Assembly (NCBI GenBank): GCA_007118975.1
Contig: SKQO01000060.1
Coordinates: forward strand, 20,883-84,882
Reading direction: 5' to 3'
DNA: 64,000 bases
Source: Halobacteriales archaeon
Lineage (GTDB): Archaea > Halobacteriota > Halobacteria > Halobacteriales > SKNY01
In this document: piece after piece, positions 26,710-36,639 of the stretch
How positions within the stretch are numbered: the stretch's first letter is position 1
Layout: each line of letters opens with the position of its first letter
Notes under the pieces: generated by a model
What the model saw: the letters and a program-made list of their open reading frames with translations, nothing else
Database searches by the model: none
Told to the model about the DNA's origin: nothing
Made by a program: the position numbers and the translations under genes

Positions 26710-27630
26710 TCACGTGAATTTCCCGAGTACTGAAGCGGGAACTACCCGTTCGGCCACCGGACCGACCACCCCACGCGCCCGATACACGAGGCCACCTTCC
26801 CGGTTGTGTCGATACCAAAAGGGTGCCTCGAGTTCGTCGATCCGCGTCATCTCCGCTTCTGAAAGTGTGAAGTCGAACACGTCGAAGTTCTCCTGGAGTC
26901 GAGGCGGTCTTACCGTCTTTGGGATGGTGACCACGTGATCCTGCTGAATCAACCACCGGATGGCGACCTGTGCCGCCGTCTTATCGTACTCCGCACCGAT
27001 CGTTGTAAGCACATCGTCACCGACGACCCGGCCCTCCGCGAGTGGGCTATAGGCGGTCAATACGACATCGTTCGACTGACAAAACGAGAGCACCTCATCC
27101 TGTCGCCAGTACGGATGGTGTTCGACCTGATTGGTGAAGATCGGGATGGCTGAAACGTCCATCGCTCGTTGGAGCTGGTCGACGGAAAAATTACTCACCC
27201 CGATTCGCTCAACACACCCCGAATCGACGAGTTCCGCCAGCGCTCCGAAGGTTTCCTCCATGTCGGCTCGGGAGTTCCACCAGTGGATGAGCAACAGATC
27301 GACGTACGACGTCCCCAGACGGTCGAGACACCCGGTTGCTGCCTCGACCACGCTGTCGTAATCGAGAAACCGTGGGTATCCTTTGATCTTGGTCGTAAGA
27401 AAGATCTCGTCTCGATCGAGCCCGGAACAATCGATGGCCCGACCGACCACCGCTTCGTTCTCGTATGCCATCGCGGTGTCGATGTGCCGATAGCCCATGT
27501 CGAGGGCAGCTCGAACTGCGTCAAAACATTCGTACCCCCCGGCGCGATAGGTACCGAGGCCAATTGGAGGAATTCCATAGTTCCCGAGTTCAGCGTCGTT
27601 GTCCCCACTCTGCAGCACACGACTGGCCAC
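26710..27630 (-). CDS. Aldo/keto reductase
   Basis: A 306-residue (beta/alpha)8 enzyme. GIPPIGLGTYRAG, GYRHIDTAMAYENEAVVG (catalytic D and Y), FLTTKIKG (catalytic K), YVDLLLIHWW (catalytic H) and RIGVSNFSVDQL give the full AKR tetrad. TNQVEHHPYWRQDEVLSFCQ and VAIRWLIQQDHVVTIPKTVR form the NADPH-binding end. The frame begins with GTG at 27630; no better ATG precedes GIPPIGLG. It is divergent from the oxidoreductase/epimerase pair at 27864 with a 233-base promoter region between them. A role in reducing a keto-sugar or recycling a carbonyl compound is possible. Many AKRs are not pathway-specific. Confidence 0.92.
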   Translation of the reverse strand: MASRVLQSGDNDAELGNYGIPPIGLGTYRAGGYECFDAVRAALDMGYRHIDTAMAYENEAVVGRAIDCSGLDRDEIFLTTKIKGYPRFLDYDSVVEAATGCLDRLGTSYVDLLLIHWWNSRADMEETFGALAELVDSGCVERIGVSNFSVDQLQRAMDVSAIPIFTNQVEHHPYWRQDEVLSFCQSNDVVLTAYSPLAEGRVVGDDVLTTIGAEYDKTAAQVAIRWLIQQDHVVTIPKTVRPPRLQENFDVFDFTLSEAEMTRIDELEAPFWYRHNREGGLVYRARGVVGPVAERVVPASVLGKFT

Positions 27631-27863
27631 GTCAACTCACCTGACGTTGCTTGCTTGTGCTACCGGCAGTGACACAATAAAGGAGCACGAGTCGGATTGG
27701 GATCATCACGCTTGCGGCGACCTTGTCCGTTTCCGGTGATTAGTATTCGACCCATAATGCTGACAATTCAAACTGTGCCCATCATCGTGCTCCAAAACCC
27801 GTGGTGGGCCAATCAAATATGGATAGTGTAACTATGGAATGGGAACGGGATCGCTAGCTATCC

Positions 27864-28883
27864 GTGGTCAACATCAGTATTGTCGGGGCAGGCGCCATCT
27901 CCCAAGAGGCGTATCTCCCGGCTCTTGAAGAAATCGAACAGGCGCGCTTGCAGTACGTCGTGGATCTGGATGAAGAGCGGGCAGCTCGTCTCGCAACCGA
28001 GTATGGGGCCGTGGGACATCGGGCGAACTATCTTGACGCCCTTGATGAGACGGACGCCGTCATCGTCGCGACACCACCTGGCTCACACGCCGACGTTTCC
28101 CGGGCATGTCTCGAATCCGACGTCCACGTCTTCACGGAAAAGCCCGTGGCGGTATCGAGCGAGGTTGCAGCGGAGCTGGTCGAACTCGCCACATCACGGG
28201 ACCGGCACTTCGCCATCTCCCGCCAGTACCGCGAGACACCAGTTTGTCAGTTGTTGACCACGATGCTAGAAAGCGAGGCACTGGACGATCTCGCGGAATT
28301 TTCGATCACCTTCGGCGACGAAACACACTGGGGATTTCGCAGCGATTACCGAATGAATCGGGCGGCTGCGGGTGGTGGCGTCCTTACGGACAAGGGCGAA
28401 CATCCGCTTGATGTGCTGTTATGGTTGTTCGGGAACGAATGGGAGCTCCATCGCTACTGCGACGATAACTACGGCGGGCTCGAAGCAAATGCGTCCCTGG
28501 AACTTGCCTTCCCGGCCGTTGGAGTCAACGGAACAGTGGAGATCACGGGGACCAGGGATTTGTCGAACGAATTAGTGTTGCGGGGCAATCGTTCTCGGTT
28601 ACGGGGCGACCCGGGTGGGAAAGAGCTCGTGCTCGAACGATCCGATACCAACGAGCAAACGACGATTGAAGCGACCCGGTCTGTCCCAAATTCGTACCTC
28701 GTTCGCGTCGGATACCAGGCAAAGCGGTTCATCGACGCAGTCGCCGGCGAAGAACCGACCTATGTCCCCGCGGCCAGCGGTGTCGAGGTTCGCCGGCTGA
28801 TCGAAACGTGTTACGAGCAACGCCAATCGATGGTTCATTCCTGGGAGCAACCGGGACTCGAGCGAGCGACGGAGGTATCCTGA
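27864..28883 (+). CDS. Gfo/Idh/MocA family oxidoreductase
   Basis: A 339-residue protein with GTG start. NISIVGAGAISQEAYLPALE is the N-terminal Rossmann NAD(P) site. VIVATPPGSHADVSRACLES and VFTEKPVAVSSE carry the conserved E-K-P of the family, where K is catalytic. The second domain (residues about 125-310) is the C-terminal sheet, with the GGGVLTDKGEHPLDVLLWLF block that holds the His/Asp near the substrate. Such enzymes oxidise or reduce sugars, often C-3 of UDP-sugars or inositols. The next gene starts one base after its stop, so they form an operon that likely makes one modified sugar nucleotide. Confidence 0.92.
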   Translation: MVNISIVGAGAISQEAYLPALEEIEQARLQYVVDLDEERAARLATEYGAVGHRANYLDALDETDAVIVATPPGSHADVSRACLESDVHVFTEKPVAVSSEVAAELVELATSRDRHFAISRQYRETPVCQLLTTMLESEALDDLAEFSITFGDETHWGFRSDYRMNRAAAGGGVLTDKGEHPLDVLLWLFGNEWELHRYCDDNYGGLEANASLELAFPAVGVNGTVEITGTRDLSNELVLRGNRSRLRGDPGGKELVLERSDTNEQTTIEATRSVPNSYLVRVGYQAKRFIDAVAGEEPTYVPAASGVEVRRLIETCYEQRQSMVHSWEQPGLERATEVS

Positions 28884-28884
28884 G

Positions 28885-30063
28885 ATGGTACCGACTCGGG
28901 TCCTCCTGACCGGCGCTGGCGGGTTCGTGGGCGGCCGGGTTGCACACCGGATCGCGCTCGGCGAGACGGAGGAGCTCACCGCATTACTCCACACCCCCGC
29001 GGGCCCAGGCGCGATGCGGCTCGCCCGGCTCCCGGTCGACATCGAAGTCGGCTCCGTACTCGACAAGGAACTTCTCGAGCGATTACTCGCCGATTGTGAC
29101 GCAATCGTCAACTGCGCGTTTGGGATGGGAAAAACGTCGGAAGACGGGACGCGGACACTCCTCGAAGCGGCCGCAGCTGCCGATATCGAGTCTTTCGTTC
29201 ACCTCAGTTCCGCAGTCGTCCACGGTCACCATCTCGATGGAACGCTTCACGAGTCGGCCCCCTTCGCGCCAGACGACGAGTACGGCGAGTGGAAGCGGAA
29301 GGGAGAGGAAGTGATCGCGGCGTTCGAGGGCGGTGCGGCCCCGGATCCTGCGATTATCCGTCCCATGATCGTCTACGGACCGCACGATGATTGGGTGACC
29401 GGTGCCCTCGAGACCGTCCGTACCGGTGCGGTCCTGGCCGAAGGTGGTATCGGGACCCTAAATCAGATCTATATCGACAACCTGGTCGACGTTATCCTCC
29501 TGGCAATGCGGGAGCCAGCCGCAAAAGGGGAGACGTTCCTTGCAGTCGACGACGATCACGTCACCTGGCGGCAATTTTATCGCGACGTCGGTAGCATCCT
29601 TGCAGAACACCCACCGTTTCAGGAGCTTTCCCGCCGAGAAATTCGATTGAGGAAACGTGCAAACACGGTCCGAGACAGTGTCGTCCCACCAGTGAAGGCC
29701 GTTGGGGGAATGGTGACTGCGGACGAAGCCCAAGAGAATGCAGTGGCGGAACTCGCCCGGACGCCATGGGCCGTGCCGCTTGTCAAGCAGGTCCCCCAAC
29801 CAGTGCGCGAACGGCTTCTCGATCGAGTTATCGGTGATGGCTCGAACGGTCAACCAGTCAAGCTTGAACGAACAAACGGATCAGACAAGTCCCGCTCGCC
29901 GCAGTACGAACTCCCCGAGGAACGATTCGTGCGGATGCAATCGAGCCTCGGGAGCGTCTCGAACGAAAAATCCAAGGATCTCCTTGGCTGGGAACAACGA
30001 GTTGCCTACGAGAAGGGGATGGAATACGTCGGCAAATGGCTTGCCTACGACGGTCGCTTGTGA
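28885..30063 (+). CDS. NAD-dependent epimerase/dehydratase family protein (extended SDR)
   Basis: A 392-residue protein. VLLTGAGGFVGGRVAHRIAL is the GxxGxxG site; VHLSSAVVHG gives the catalytic Ser; DEYGEWKRKGEEVI contains the Y-x3-K pair; AIIRPMIVYGPHDDW is the usual substrate loop. It is longer than a classical epimerase, with about 80 extra residues at the C terminus (QPVKLERTNGSDKSRS and on) that are polar and end with YEKGMEYVGKWLAY. It is co-transcribed with the Gfo/Idh/MocA gene, one base apart. The reaction (epimerisation, dehydration or reduction of a sugar nucleotide) cannot be fixed from sequence. Confidence 0.88.
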   Translation: MVPTRVLLTGAGGFVGGRVAHRIALGETEELTALLHTPAGPGAMRLARLPVDIEVGSVLDKELLERLLADCDAIVNCAFGMGKTSEDGTRTLLEAAAAADIESFVHLSSAVVHGHHLDGTLHESAPFAPDDEYGEWKRKGEEVIAAFEGGAAPDPAIIRPMIVYGPHDDWVTGALETVRTGAVLAEGGIGTLNQIYIDNLVDVILLAMREPAAKGETFLAVDDDHVTWRQFYRDVGSILAEHPPFQELSRREIRLRKRANTVRDSVVPPVKAVGGMVTADEAQENAVAELARTPWAVPLVKQVPQPVRERLLDRVIGDGSNGQPVKLERTNGSDKSRSPQYELPEERFVRMQSSLGSVSNEKSKDLLGWEQRVAYEKGMEYVGKWLAYDGRL

Positions 30064-30316
30064 ACGTTTGAGGGAGTCCGTGTCTCGAACCAGGTTCCTG
30101 ATGCGGCCAGTGTATATCTCGCTTCGAACCAACGATCCGCTGCATCCGTAATGCTCTCCGTAAATTCGGAGATGCTCATTACCGTGGTTTTTAACAATTT
30201 GCCGGTAGCGCGTGCCTCATCCCGTGTGGTTTGACTGCCCGTGCTTCGAGCGCAATCGGCAAGGGCCGCATGATTGTAGATGATTGTCCAGTACAACCGG
30301 TAGCCCGTAATCAATA

Positions 30317-31216
30317 ATGCCCACTCCCATATCGGTCGTTATCGCGACGTACTACCGTAACAACCTCGTCCATGACGCCATCGAGAGCGTCCTCGACCAG
30401 GATTACGAACCCGTCGAGCTGATCGTGGTGGACGATTCTGGTGAGGGTCACGCCGAACCGGTGCTCTCCGGATACCCCGATGTGACCCCTATCTATTTGG
30501 AGGAAAATCGAGGCTGGGCGGGGGCATATACTGCTGGCATCCGCGCATCGACCGGAGTCTACGTTCATCTCCTGGACGATGACGATTACTTTCTCCCCGA
30601 AAAACTTGCCAAGACCGCCGCCGTGCTGGAAGCAAATCCGGGTGTAGGTGTCGTTTACAGCGGCCTCGAATCTGACGTTCGGGGGTTCCAGTATCCCCAT
30701 CCCGAAGTGTCCGGGGATGTGCTCGAATGGGCGCTGCGGTTCAAAATGTATCCCTGTTGTACCATCACGATGCTAATCGAGCGTGAGGTACTGATGGATG
30801 TCCTGCCCCTCCCGACCTATGCGGACGATCTCGCTCTGAAGATCGAGCTGGCGAAACGGACGAAGTTCGCGACCGTCGACGAATGTCTGGTCTATCGACG
30901 GAAAGAACAGAGCAGAAAATGGGTCGGGCTCGAGAAATTTGCGGAAATGAAACGGATCGTACACCACCAGCGGGACCTTTACGAGAAACACCCGGATATT
31001 CGGCGCGCTGTGCTCGCCGAAAGGTACGAGGAAGAAGGACAGTTCCGATTGGAACAACAACTGTGGTCGGCGCAGGCAATCTACTGTTTTCTCAAGGCCG
31101 CGTATTACGCGGAGGACGCCCGGGTTCGCTGCGGGGGGCAGATGTTTGCGTCGTTACTCGGACGGCCGGGATGGTTGACGGCTCAACGGGCTCGTGCTAT
31201 GTTCGCGGGCAACTAG
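30317..31216 (+). CDS. Glycosyltransferase family 2 (GT-A fold)
   Basis: A 299-residue protein: ISVVIATYYRNNLVHDAIES then LIVVDDSGEG at the start, NRGWAGAYTAGIRAS, and VHLLDDDDYFLPEKLAKTAA (about residues 88-107) with the DXD metal site. The acceptor domain includes DDLALKIELAKRTKF. About 60 residues of helical C terminus follow. It lies 253 bases after the epimerase gene on the same strand and is convergent with another GT2 gene. The donor could be the product of the two sugar-modifying enzymes upstream; that is inference from order. Confidence 0.92.
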   Translation: MPTPISVVIATYYRNNLVHDAIESVLDQDYEPVELIVVDDSGEGHAEPVLSGYPDVTPIYLEENRGWAGAYTAGIRASTGVYVHLLDDDDYFLPEKLAKTAAVLEANPGVGVVYSGLESDVRGFQYPHPEVSGDVLEWALRFKMYPCCTITMLIEREVLMDVLPLPTYADDLALKIELAKRTKFATVDECLVYRRKEQSRKWVGLEKFAEMKRIVHHQRDLYEKHPDIRRAVLAERYEEEGQFRLEQQLWSAQAIYCFLKAAYYAEDARVRCGGQMFASLLGRPGWLTAQRARAMFAGN

Positions 31217-31367
31217 AGCATGAATCGTTTCACTACCTTACCAGGTGACACAAAGAGACGCGGAAAACTGGATTATGAATCATCCTTAGCAGAGACGAGT
31301 ACCAACCGATCGGAACGGACCTGTTCACTCGCAGCGTCGCTGAATCCCAGAGAGCCCAGTTCGGAGC

Positions 31368-32489
31368 TCATGGATTTGGAACGGATTCCGTGATCTCCAC
31401 CTCCCGGTTACCGGCATCGCCTCCCGATCGAATGCGGTCACGAGTCCGCAACAACGCCTGCACTCCAGACCAGATGCCGCTCCGCATGGCCCTTGGGACG
31501 AGTGATCCGAGGTACATTGCGAGTGCGCCGACGTGAGCGGGGGAATGGACCAGACACTGCGTGAAATAATCCCGTGCGAGTGCGGCATTATTTGCCTCGA
31601 GCTCGTGGCAACCCTGGGAAAAACATTCCTCAGCGATTCGCCCCCTCGCAATATGCCGAAAGTCAGGGTAGTGCTGTGCGACGTAATCGTACGCGTCGAG
31701 CCTGTGTTTCGTTTTTACGCGTCTAGATTGCTGATCCGTTAACGACCCCTCTCGTAGCCGCCGCACCGCCATTGGCTCTTCAACGAATGCTGGAGGATGG
31801 TCGCGAAACAATTCCACGGCAAACAGCCGGTCCTCGAAGTTCCGGATACCTTGTACGAACGGCCGGGGAGATACGGCCGATTTGTTAAATAGCAGGGTAG
31901 AAGTGTGGGGGTAAATCGCGCCCGTCAGGGCAGCGCGAGCCGCTGAACTCCCCTCCGGAGGGGCACGATTCCGTAGTTTGACCTGTGGCGTTTCGTTCCC
32001 CCAGAATTTCACGAAGTAATGAGAAGTATAGCTCGCCGTGGCATCGGGCGACAATCCACGGAGTTGACGTTCTAGCTTTTCCGGGTGCCAAAAATCATCC
32101 GCATCCAGGAGCGCGATAAAGTCACCGTTGGCGCGGCTAATTCCCTCGTTTCTGGCGGCTGCGACACCTATCGGGGCTGTCACGATGTGTCGAATCCATT
32201 CACATTCGGCCGCTATCGCTTCGATCCATTCCACATCCGAGGAATCGACAACGACGAGTTCTACGTTTTGATGTGTTTGTGCCCCGACGCTATGGAGAGC
32301 ATCTTGGAGGTAACCTGCATCCCGAAACGTTGGAACCACGACCGACACAAGGGGCCCGTCGTTACCGCGTTTCGAGGTGAGCCCAATCGCCTTGGCTCCA
32401 GCTGGCGGCGTTTCTCCTGGATGGCGTCGTATCAACGGCTCCGGTATTTCGTCATCAGTGGCGTGTGCGAACGCATCTATCCAGGTCAT
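31368..32489 (-). CDS. Glycosyltransferase family 2 (GT-A fold)
   Basis: A 373-residue protein started at the ATG at 32489; the TTG four codons upstream is a weaker start. About 45 polar residues precede VSVVVPTFRDAGYLQDALHS. VELVVVDSSDVEWI, APIGVAAARNEGI and FIALLDADDFWHPEKLERQL (DXD about residue 130) are classic GT2. The remaining part is a helical domain with a TPR-like look near the C terminus (EANNAALARDYFTQCLVHSP, HVGALAMYLGS), as in several archaeal GT2 enzymes that carry a tail. Acceptor unknown. A 631-base spacer lies upstream. Confidence 0.92.
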   Translation of the reverse strand: MTWIDAFAHATDDEIPEPLIRRHPGETPPAGAKAIGLTSKRGNDGPLVSVVVPTFRDAGYLQDALHSVGAQTHQNVELVVVDSSDVEWIEAIAAECEWIRHIVTAPIGVAAARNEGISRANGDFIALLDADDFWHPEKLERQLRGLSPDATASYTSHYFVKFWGNETPQVKLRNRAPPEGSSAARAALTGAIYPHTSTLLFNKSAVSPRPFVQGIRNFEDRLFAVELFRDHPPAFVEEPMAVRRLREGSLTDQQSRRVKTKHRLDAYDYVAQHYPDFRHIARGRIAEECFSQGCHELEANNAALARDYFTQCLVHSPAHVGALAMYLGSLVPRAMRSGIWSGVQALLRTRDRIRSGGDAGNREVEITESVPNP

Positions 32490-33120
32490 AAACGGTGTCA
32501 ATGTCGATTGGACCGGAGATATCTCACAATCATGACTCTTACTCGCATGTGAATCGTGAGGTGTGGCGCCTTACACCACCCTTTGTTCGTGAAATACATG
32601 AGTAATAAGCGATTAATCCATGGATGAAACGGCACCGCCGCGCCTCATTGGCCGGAGTCTACCCCGAGTACCGCTTGCGGAGTATTCGAGTGTGCTCGTC
32701 TCAATCGGAGGGTCAGCGGGTCAGCCCGATCCGACATCGACGGCGGAATAATGATTTTCTGATGATGTCTTTAACCTCGAGGCAGATCCTTGCGTTACTC
32801 AACTGCTTGCAGGCAGATGGTGGTATCGAGAAACCAATCAAACGCTGCTACACATCCAAGGGCTCTTCTCGGCGGGTCGTTTAAGCATCAACGCGAGGCG
32901 GTTTCGATGACCTATACCGGGTTCGAGTGCTTGCGATCCTACCAGGGCCGGGGGCCGACGTTGACCAGTCGTGACCCGAGACCAAACCCGGACGACCGAG
33001 TGGCGAACCGGTTTTCCCGACGCACAGTGATATCGTACCGACAGATATAGCGTCAGTTGGCCCGCCGATTGACACACCCCGGGTTAAATCCGCCAAGGAG
33101 GCTTCTTGCTGGAAGTCGTC
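32490..33120. other. Long intergenic region, no gene seen
   Basis: About 630 bases between two minus-strand genes. It contains AT-rich sequence around 32585-32625, where the promoter of the GT2 gene is expected. Several 60-90 codon frames exist but are basic and Ser/Arg-rich, unlike haloarchaeal proteins. Confidence 0.35.
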
Positions 33121-33885
33121 TCAATCGATCGTTGCCCGAAGTGCGCGAGCAGCCTCCTCAGTCGCCTCAGCAACCTCGAGTTCCTCGGTGTCCACCTCGA
33201 TAACCACCGTACCCGCCGCAGCGTACGCATCCGCAACGGCGCGGGCCATCTTCGCCGCTCGTTCAGCATGCGACAACTGACTCCTGTCGGGTAATGACTC
33301 CCAAGATCGTGGCACGCCACCGTCTCGTGCTCGACACCGTCCGAGACAGGTTTCGGGGGTTGCACGGGTGAACACCACGATGTCGGGCGTGGGAACGGAC
33401 GAGATGTATTCAGTGAGATCGGCTTGGGAAACCGGCTTTTCCGAACACGGCGGATGGAGTACCGAGCCCGCACACACTGCGAAACCCTCGTCAATGAGAA
33501 CGGTTGCCTCTCTCGACAAGTGTGCATCTATCGTTGCAAATCGTTCCATCAGCGAAAGCATTTTTCTGGCGACAAAATCCACCCGATCATCGTCGTTCGA
33601 ATAGCGCTTGATCTGGGGCCCGACCGTCGCAAAAACGTGAGGATGTTTCAAGCTCGCCAAATGAAGAGCGTGGTCTGTTACGCCGAACGCCCTTGCGAGG
33701 TGTGACAGTACGGGATCGGGTAATAATTTCGCGAGAATCCCGCTTGGTCCGGGTAACACAGCCTTGGAAATGGCCTCGCGATATGCTTCAGTAAAGGACT
33801 GACAGGTGGAATCGCACTCGCAGAGCGTAGCCGCGAGCGTCGATTTACCGGAGCCCGCCACGCCGATCATCTCGACGTGTCTCAA
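33121..33885 (-). CDS. P-loop kinase-like protein, paralog 2 (TTG start)
   Basis: A 254-residue protein. The frame opens with TTG, giving (M)RHVEMIGVAGSGKSTLAA. The paralog at 24069 starts with ATG at the matching position (MTHVEFMGAPGVGKTS), which supports the TTG; an ATG five codons later would remove the first strand. Walker A is at residues 8-15. TVLIDEGFAVCAGSV (about 126-140) matches the paralog's Walker-B-like block. VVFTRATPETCLGRCRARDG with PRSWESLPDR is the probable lid. The tail is Ala/Glu-rich and helical. Substrate unknown; a thymidylate-kinase-like fold is the nearest resemblance. A Gfo/Idh gene lies 90 bases upstream on the same strand, so both may be one operon. Confidence 0.74.
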   Translation of the reverse strand: MRHVEMIGVAGSGKSTLAATLCECDSTCQSFTEAYREAISKAVLPGPSGILAKLLPDPVLSHLARAFGVTDHALHLASLKHPHVFATVGPQIKRYSNDDDRVDFVARKMLSLMERFATIDAHLSREATVLIDEGFAVCAGSVLHPPCSEKPVSQADLTEYISSVPTPDIVVFTRATPETCLGRCRARDGGVPRSWESLPDRSQLSHAERAAKMARAVADAYAAAGTVVIEVDTEELEVAEATEEAARALRATID

Positions 33886-33974
33886 AGTCGCCCTCCTTCA
33901 CGGGCCCGGATCGGGGAAAAAGAATAACCACGTCGATAGCTTGACTCCATATTGGGTGGTTTCTTGGGATCGCG

Positions 33975-35111
33975 TTAGTTCACGACCTCGTTTTCGGGTT
34001 TGTGTGCTACCCCCTCACTCTCCACCATCGCTTCAAGGGGATTATCCCCGATTTCGAGCGGAAGATCCACTCGCCCGCCCCGTCTCGCCGATTCCCAGCA
34101 TGCAAAAATGACTTCCGTGCTCCGAAGGGCATAATCTGCCCCGATGACCGGTCGTCGATTCTCGTCAATTGCCGAAACGACCTCCTCGATCGCACGTTCG
34201 ACGTAGGTTGGTTTCCCGAGGAATGCGTCCGGAACGGCGGGCATTTTTCCGAGAACTCGATCGACCGGGTGTGCTCCAGCACGCCAGATTCCATCCCGCC
34301 CAGTATCGACGTGTTGCCAGCCCGAATCATTGGTACGAATCCGCAAAGGTGGTCCCCCGTCCGAACCAACCTCGATGATGCCATCCGTCCCGACGATTCG
34401 GAGGTGACAGTCGAGAAAACCACATTCCCCGGTCGAAGCAAATCCATCAATGCCCCCCTCATAACGCCACCGTGCAAGGGCCTCGGTTTCCTGGTATAAT
34501 CCATACAGTTTCGACGGATTCCGTCGATCAACCTGGGCCAACACCCACTCGACGGGGGCGTGATCGGTCAAGTATCCGCAGAGATCAAAGAGATGGGTTC
34601 CGTAATCGTAGAGATCCTGACCCCCCATTTCGAGGCGCTGAAGGTCACCGATACGTCCCTCATCGAGAAGTTCCTTGGCCCCTTGATATGGGCGAGAGAA
34701 CCGCCGCTGGTGATTGAAGGTCAGCTGGACGTCATGACGCTGGCAGACCTCCGCCATCTCACGGCACTCACTCCACGTCCTGGCCATCGGTTTCTCGCAG
34801 TGAATCGCGGATACACCGCCCGTCTCAGCGCAATCGATGACGATCTGAGCGTGGCTCGACGGCGGGGTGCAGATACTAAGCACGTCGATCTCGTACGCTG
34901 TGAGCATCCGCTCATAATCCTCGAATACGCCTGATGGAGGGATATCGAAGGTGTCTGCGAACGATCGCGCATGATCAGAGACGAGATCGGCACACGCCAC
35001 GAGCGAGCAGTTATCGAGCCGCTGGTACCCTTGAGCGTGTCGATAGGCCATCGCGTACCGATTCTCGTCAGTTGGATCACCGGTACCGATCACCCCGACA
35101 TCATACGTCAT
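33975..35111 (-). CDS. Gfo/Idh/MocA family oxidoreductase
   Basis: A 378-residue protein. VGVIGTGDPTDENRYAMAYR is a variant N-terminal dinucleotide site with an insert. VLSICTPPSSHAQIVIDCAE and AIHCEKPMARTWSECREMAE give the E-K-P block, and LTFNHQRRFSRPYQGAKELL is the usual connecting region. The C-terminal domain includes YDYGTHLFDLCGYL. It differs from the other family member at 27864, so it likely works on another sugar. The second half of this minus-strand unit is the P-loop gene at 33121. No metal-binding or signal features seen. Confidence 0.9.
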   Translation of the reverse strand: MTYDVGVIGTGDPTDENRYAMAYRHAQGYQRLDNCSLVACADLVSDHARSFADTFDIPPSGVFEDYERMLTAYEIDVLSICTPPSSHAQIVIDCAETGGVSAIHCEKPMARTWSECREMAEVCQRHDVQLTFNHQRRFSRPYQGAKELLDEGRIGDLQRLEMGGQDLYDYGTHLFDLCGYLTDHAPVEWVLAQVDRRNPSKLYGLYQETEALARWRYEGGIDGFASTGECGFLDCHLRIVGTDGIIEVGSDGGPPLRIRTNDSGWQHVDTGRDGIWRAGAHPVDRVLGKMPAVPDAFLGKPTYVERAIEEVVSAIDENRRPVIGADYALRSTEVIFACWESARRGGRVDLPLEIGDNPLEAMVESEGVAHKPENEVVN

Positions 35112-35695
35112 TCAGAAACAATCACTTCCGACAGGTATTCGTTAACGGCCGATTACGCGTCGCTTTCGCCCGCAAAAGTGGCGTCGGCTGTTTCCTTGGG
35201 TTCCACCTGACAGTTTCTCCCCGCTAGATCTGTCGATTGAGAAGAAACTCGCCGACAGTGTCGCCCGCTTTCATCTCGAGGAAAACTCGGTCTCCCAGTC
35301 GAATGCGTTGCTCAGTAGCTCAATGCGTCGCCTCACGATTCGTTCTTGGAGAAGTTTTCCCCGAGGCCGATAGACTAGGGGCAGTGCAGACACTACCAAT
35401 GAAGGGTAGAGTAATTCTGTGAGCCTCACGCATCCACCATCGCGCGAGATGTCTCAGTGATTCCTGTAGTCGAGGGCGTTCGCTGGGCGGATGAGGTCAG
35501 TATGTGGCTGACCGTGTGCCACTACCAGTGAGTTACCCGCCCTCCGGTCAACCGCCGATCGGAACAGAAGCGCACATTCACCGATTTGGAGGGATCTAAA
35601 CGTGCCCCGATCCTATTCGAGGCATTCGTGGTCGCCGTTAGAAAGCCCCGAACTCGTCGATGGTTTCAACGTAGCGTACTGTGACAGTCTGGACA
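35112..35695. other. Long intergenic region, no gene seen
   Basis: About 580 bases between minus-strand genes. I see no frame with convincing coding features, and no repeat; it should include the promoter of the 35111 gene. Confidence 0.35.
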
Positions 35696-36457
35696 TCACG
35701 CCTTCGGATCGCTGTCACTTTCCTTCGGGGGACTCAATAACCCGACAAGGCGGCCGCTGGCTCTGGCGATATTTCGGCCACTTCTCGCGAGGATGAGGCC
35801 GGGCGACGCCCCCAGGTATCTGGAAGGTGTAAGGAGGTCGACGAGCGAGAGGGCGAAGATTCTGCCCGTGGAAACACCCTGTTTTTTTAGGTAATACGGC
35901 GTCATCTTCTCGAGTCGGTATTGCTTCCGCCAGTAATCGAGTAACGACTCGGCGTACACGTGTTCGACCACCATATCCGGATTATAATAGATATCGTACT
36001 TGGCGTTCACTCGTTCGGCAAGCTCCTTCTCCTCGTGGCCCCACCCCATCGATTCATCCCAGCCCCCCACATCATCGAGCACCTCTCGCCGGATGCCCAT
36101 GTTACACCCCCAGAACCGATCGACATACCGCGGCGTCTCGCCGAAACTGTAATGGGAAGTGAGCTGGCCCGCGAACAGATCATCACGCGGATGGATGGTC
36201 CGTCCGGTCACAGCGGCCTCTTCTTCCAGGGTCGAGGCGGCTGCCGCGAGATATCCGGAGCGGGGGCGCGAGTCGTCGTCGAGAAAGACGATCTTTTCCG
36301 CGTCTGCCGCCCTATACCCCTCGTTTCTGGCTTTCGTCACGGGCGTGTCATCGCAGACAATGAGTTCGAAATCCTCGAAATCGTCCCGCTCTAAATAATC
36401 GAGCACCTCGATCTCCGAACGCGGCCGCATCGTCGGGATCACGACACTGAGTTCCAT
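35696..36457 (-). CDS. Glycosyltransferase family 2 (GT-A fold), short form
   Basis: A 253-residue protein. ELSVVIPTMRPRSEIEVLDY and LIVCDDTPVTKARNEGY start the GT2 fold, and KIVFLDDDSRPRSGYLAAAA (about residues 55-74) holds the DXD. WGCNMGIRREVLDDVGGWDE and GWGHEEKELAERVNAKYD (about 130-165) match the GT2/GT7C-type acceptor region where the Glu acts near the donor. It is shorter than the other GT2 enzymes here, with only a short helical tail. It is transcribed alone, toward the Gfo/Idh gene. Confidence 0.9.
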   Translation of the reverse strand: MELSVVIPTMRPRSEIEVLDYLERDDFEDFELIVCDDTPVTKARNEGYRAADAEKIVFLDDDSRPRSGYLAAAASTLEEEAAVTGRTIHPRDDLFAGQLTSHYSFGETPRYVDRFWGCNMGIRREVLDDVGGWDESMGWGHEEKELAERVNAKYDIYYNPDMVVEHVYAESLLDYWRKQYRLEKMTPYYLKKQGVSTGRIFALSLVDLLTPSRYLGASPGLILARSGRNIARASGRLVGLLSPPKESDSDPKA

Positions 36458-36639
36458 CGGCGTATCGGACCATACGTTTCGGTGTTGCTTGCTTTAATAG
36501 GAATAGTTTAACGCCGGAAGGTTATCGCGTTCATTCGGGCTGCGCTGCGTCGGTCAGAGATTCGGCGTAGATTGCTCGGTTCGAGGCGAAGCGGTGAACG
36601 ACTCGGTGCTGAGAACGCGTTAGGGAGGTTGTAATTTTT

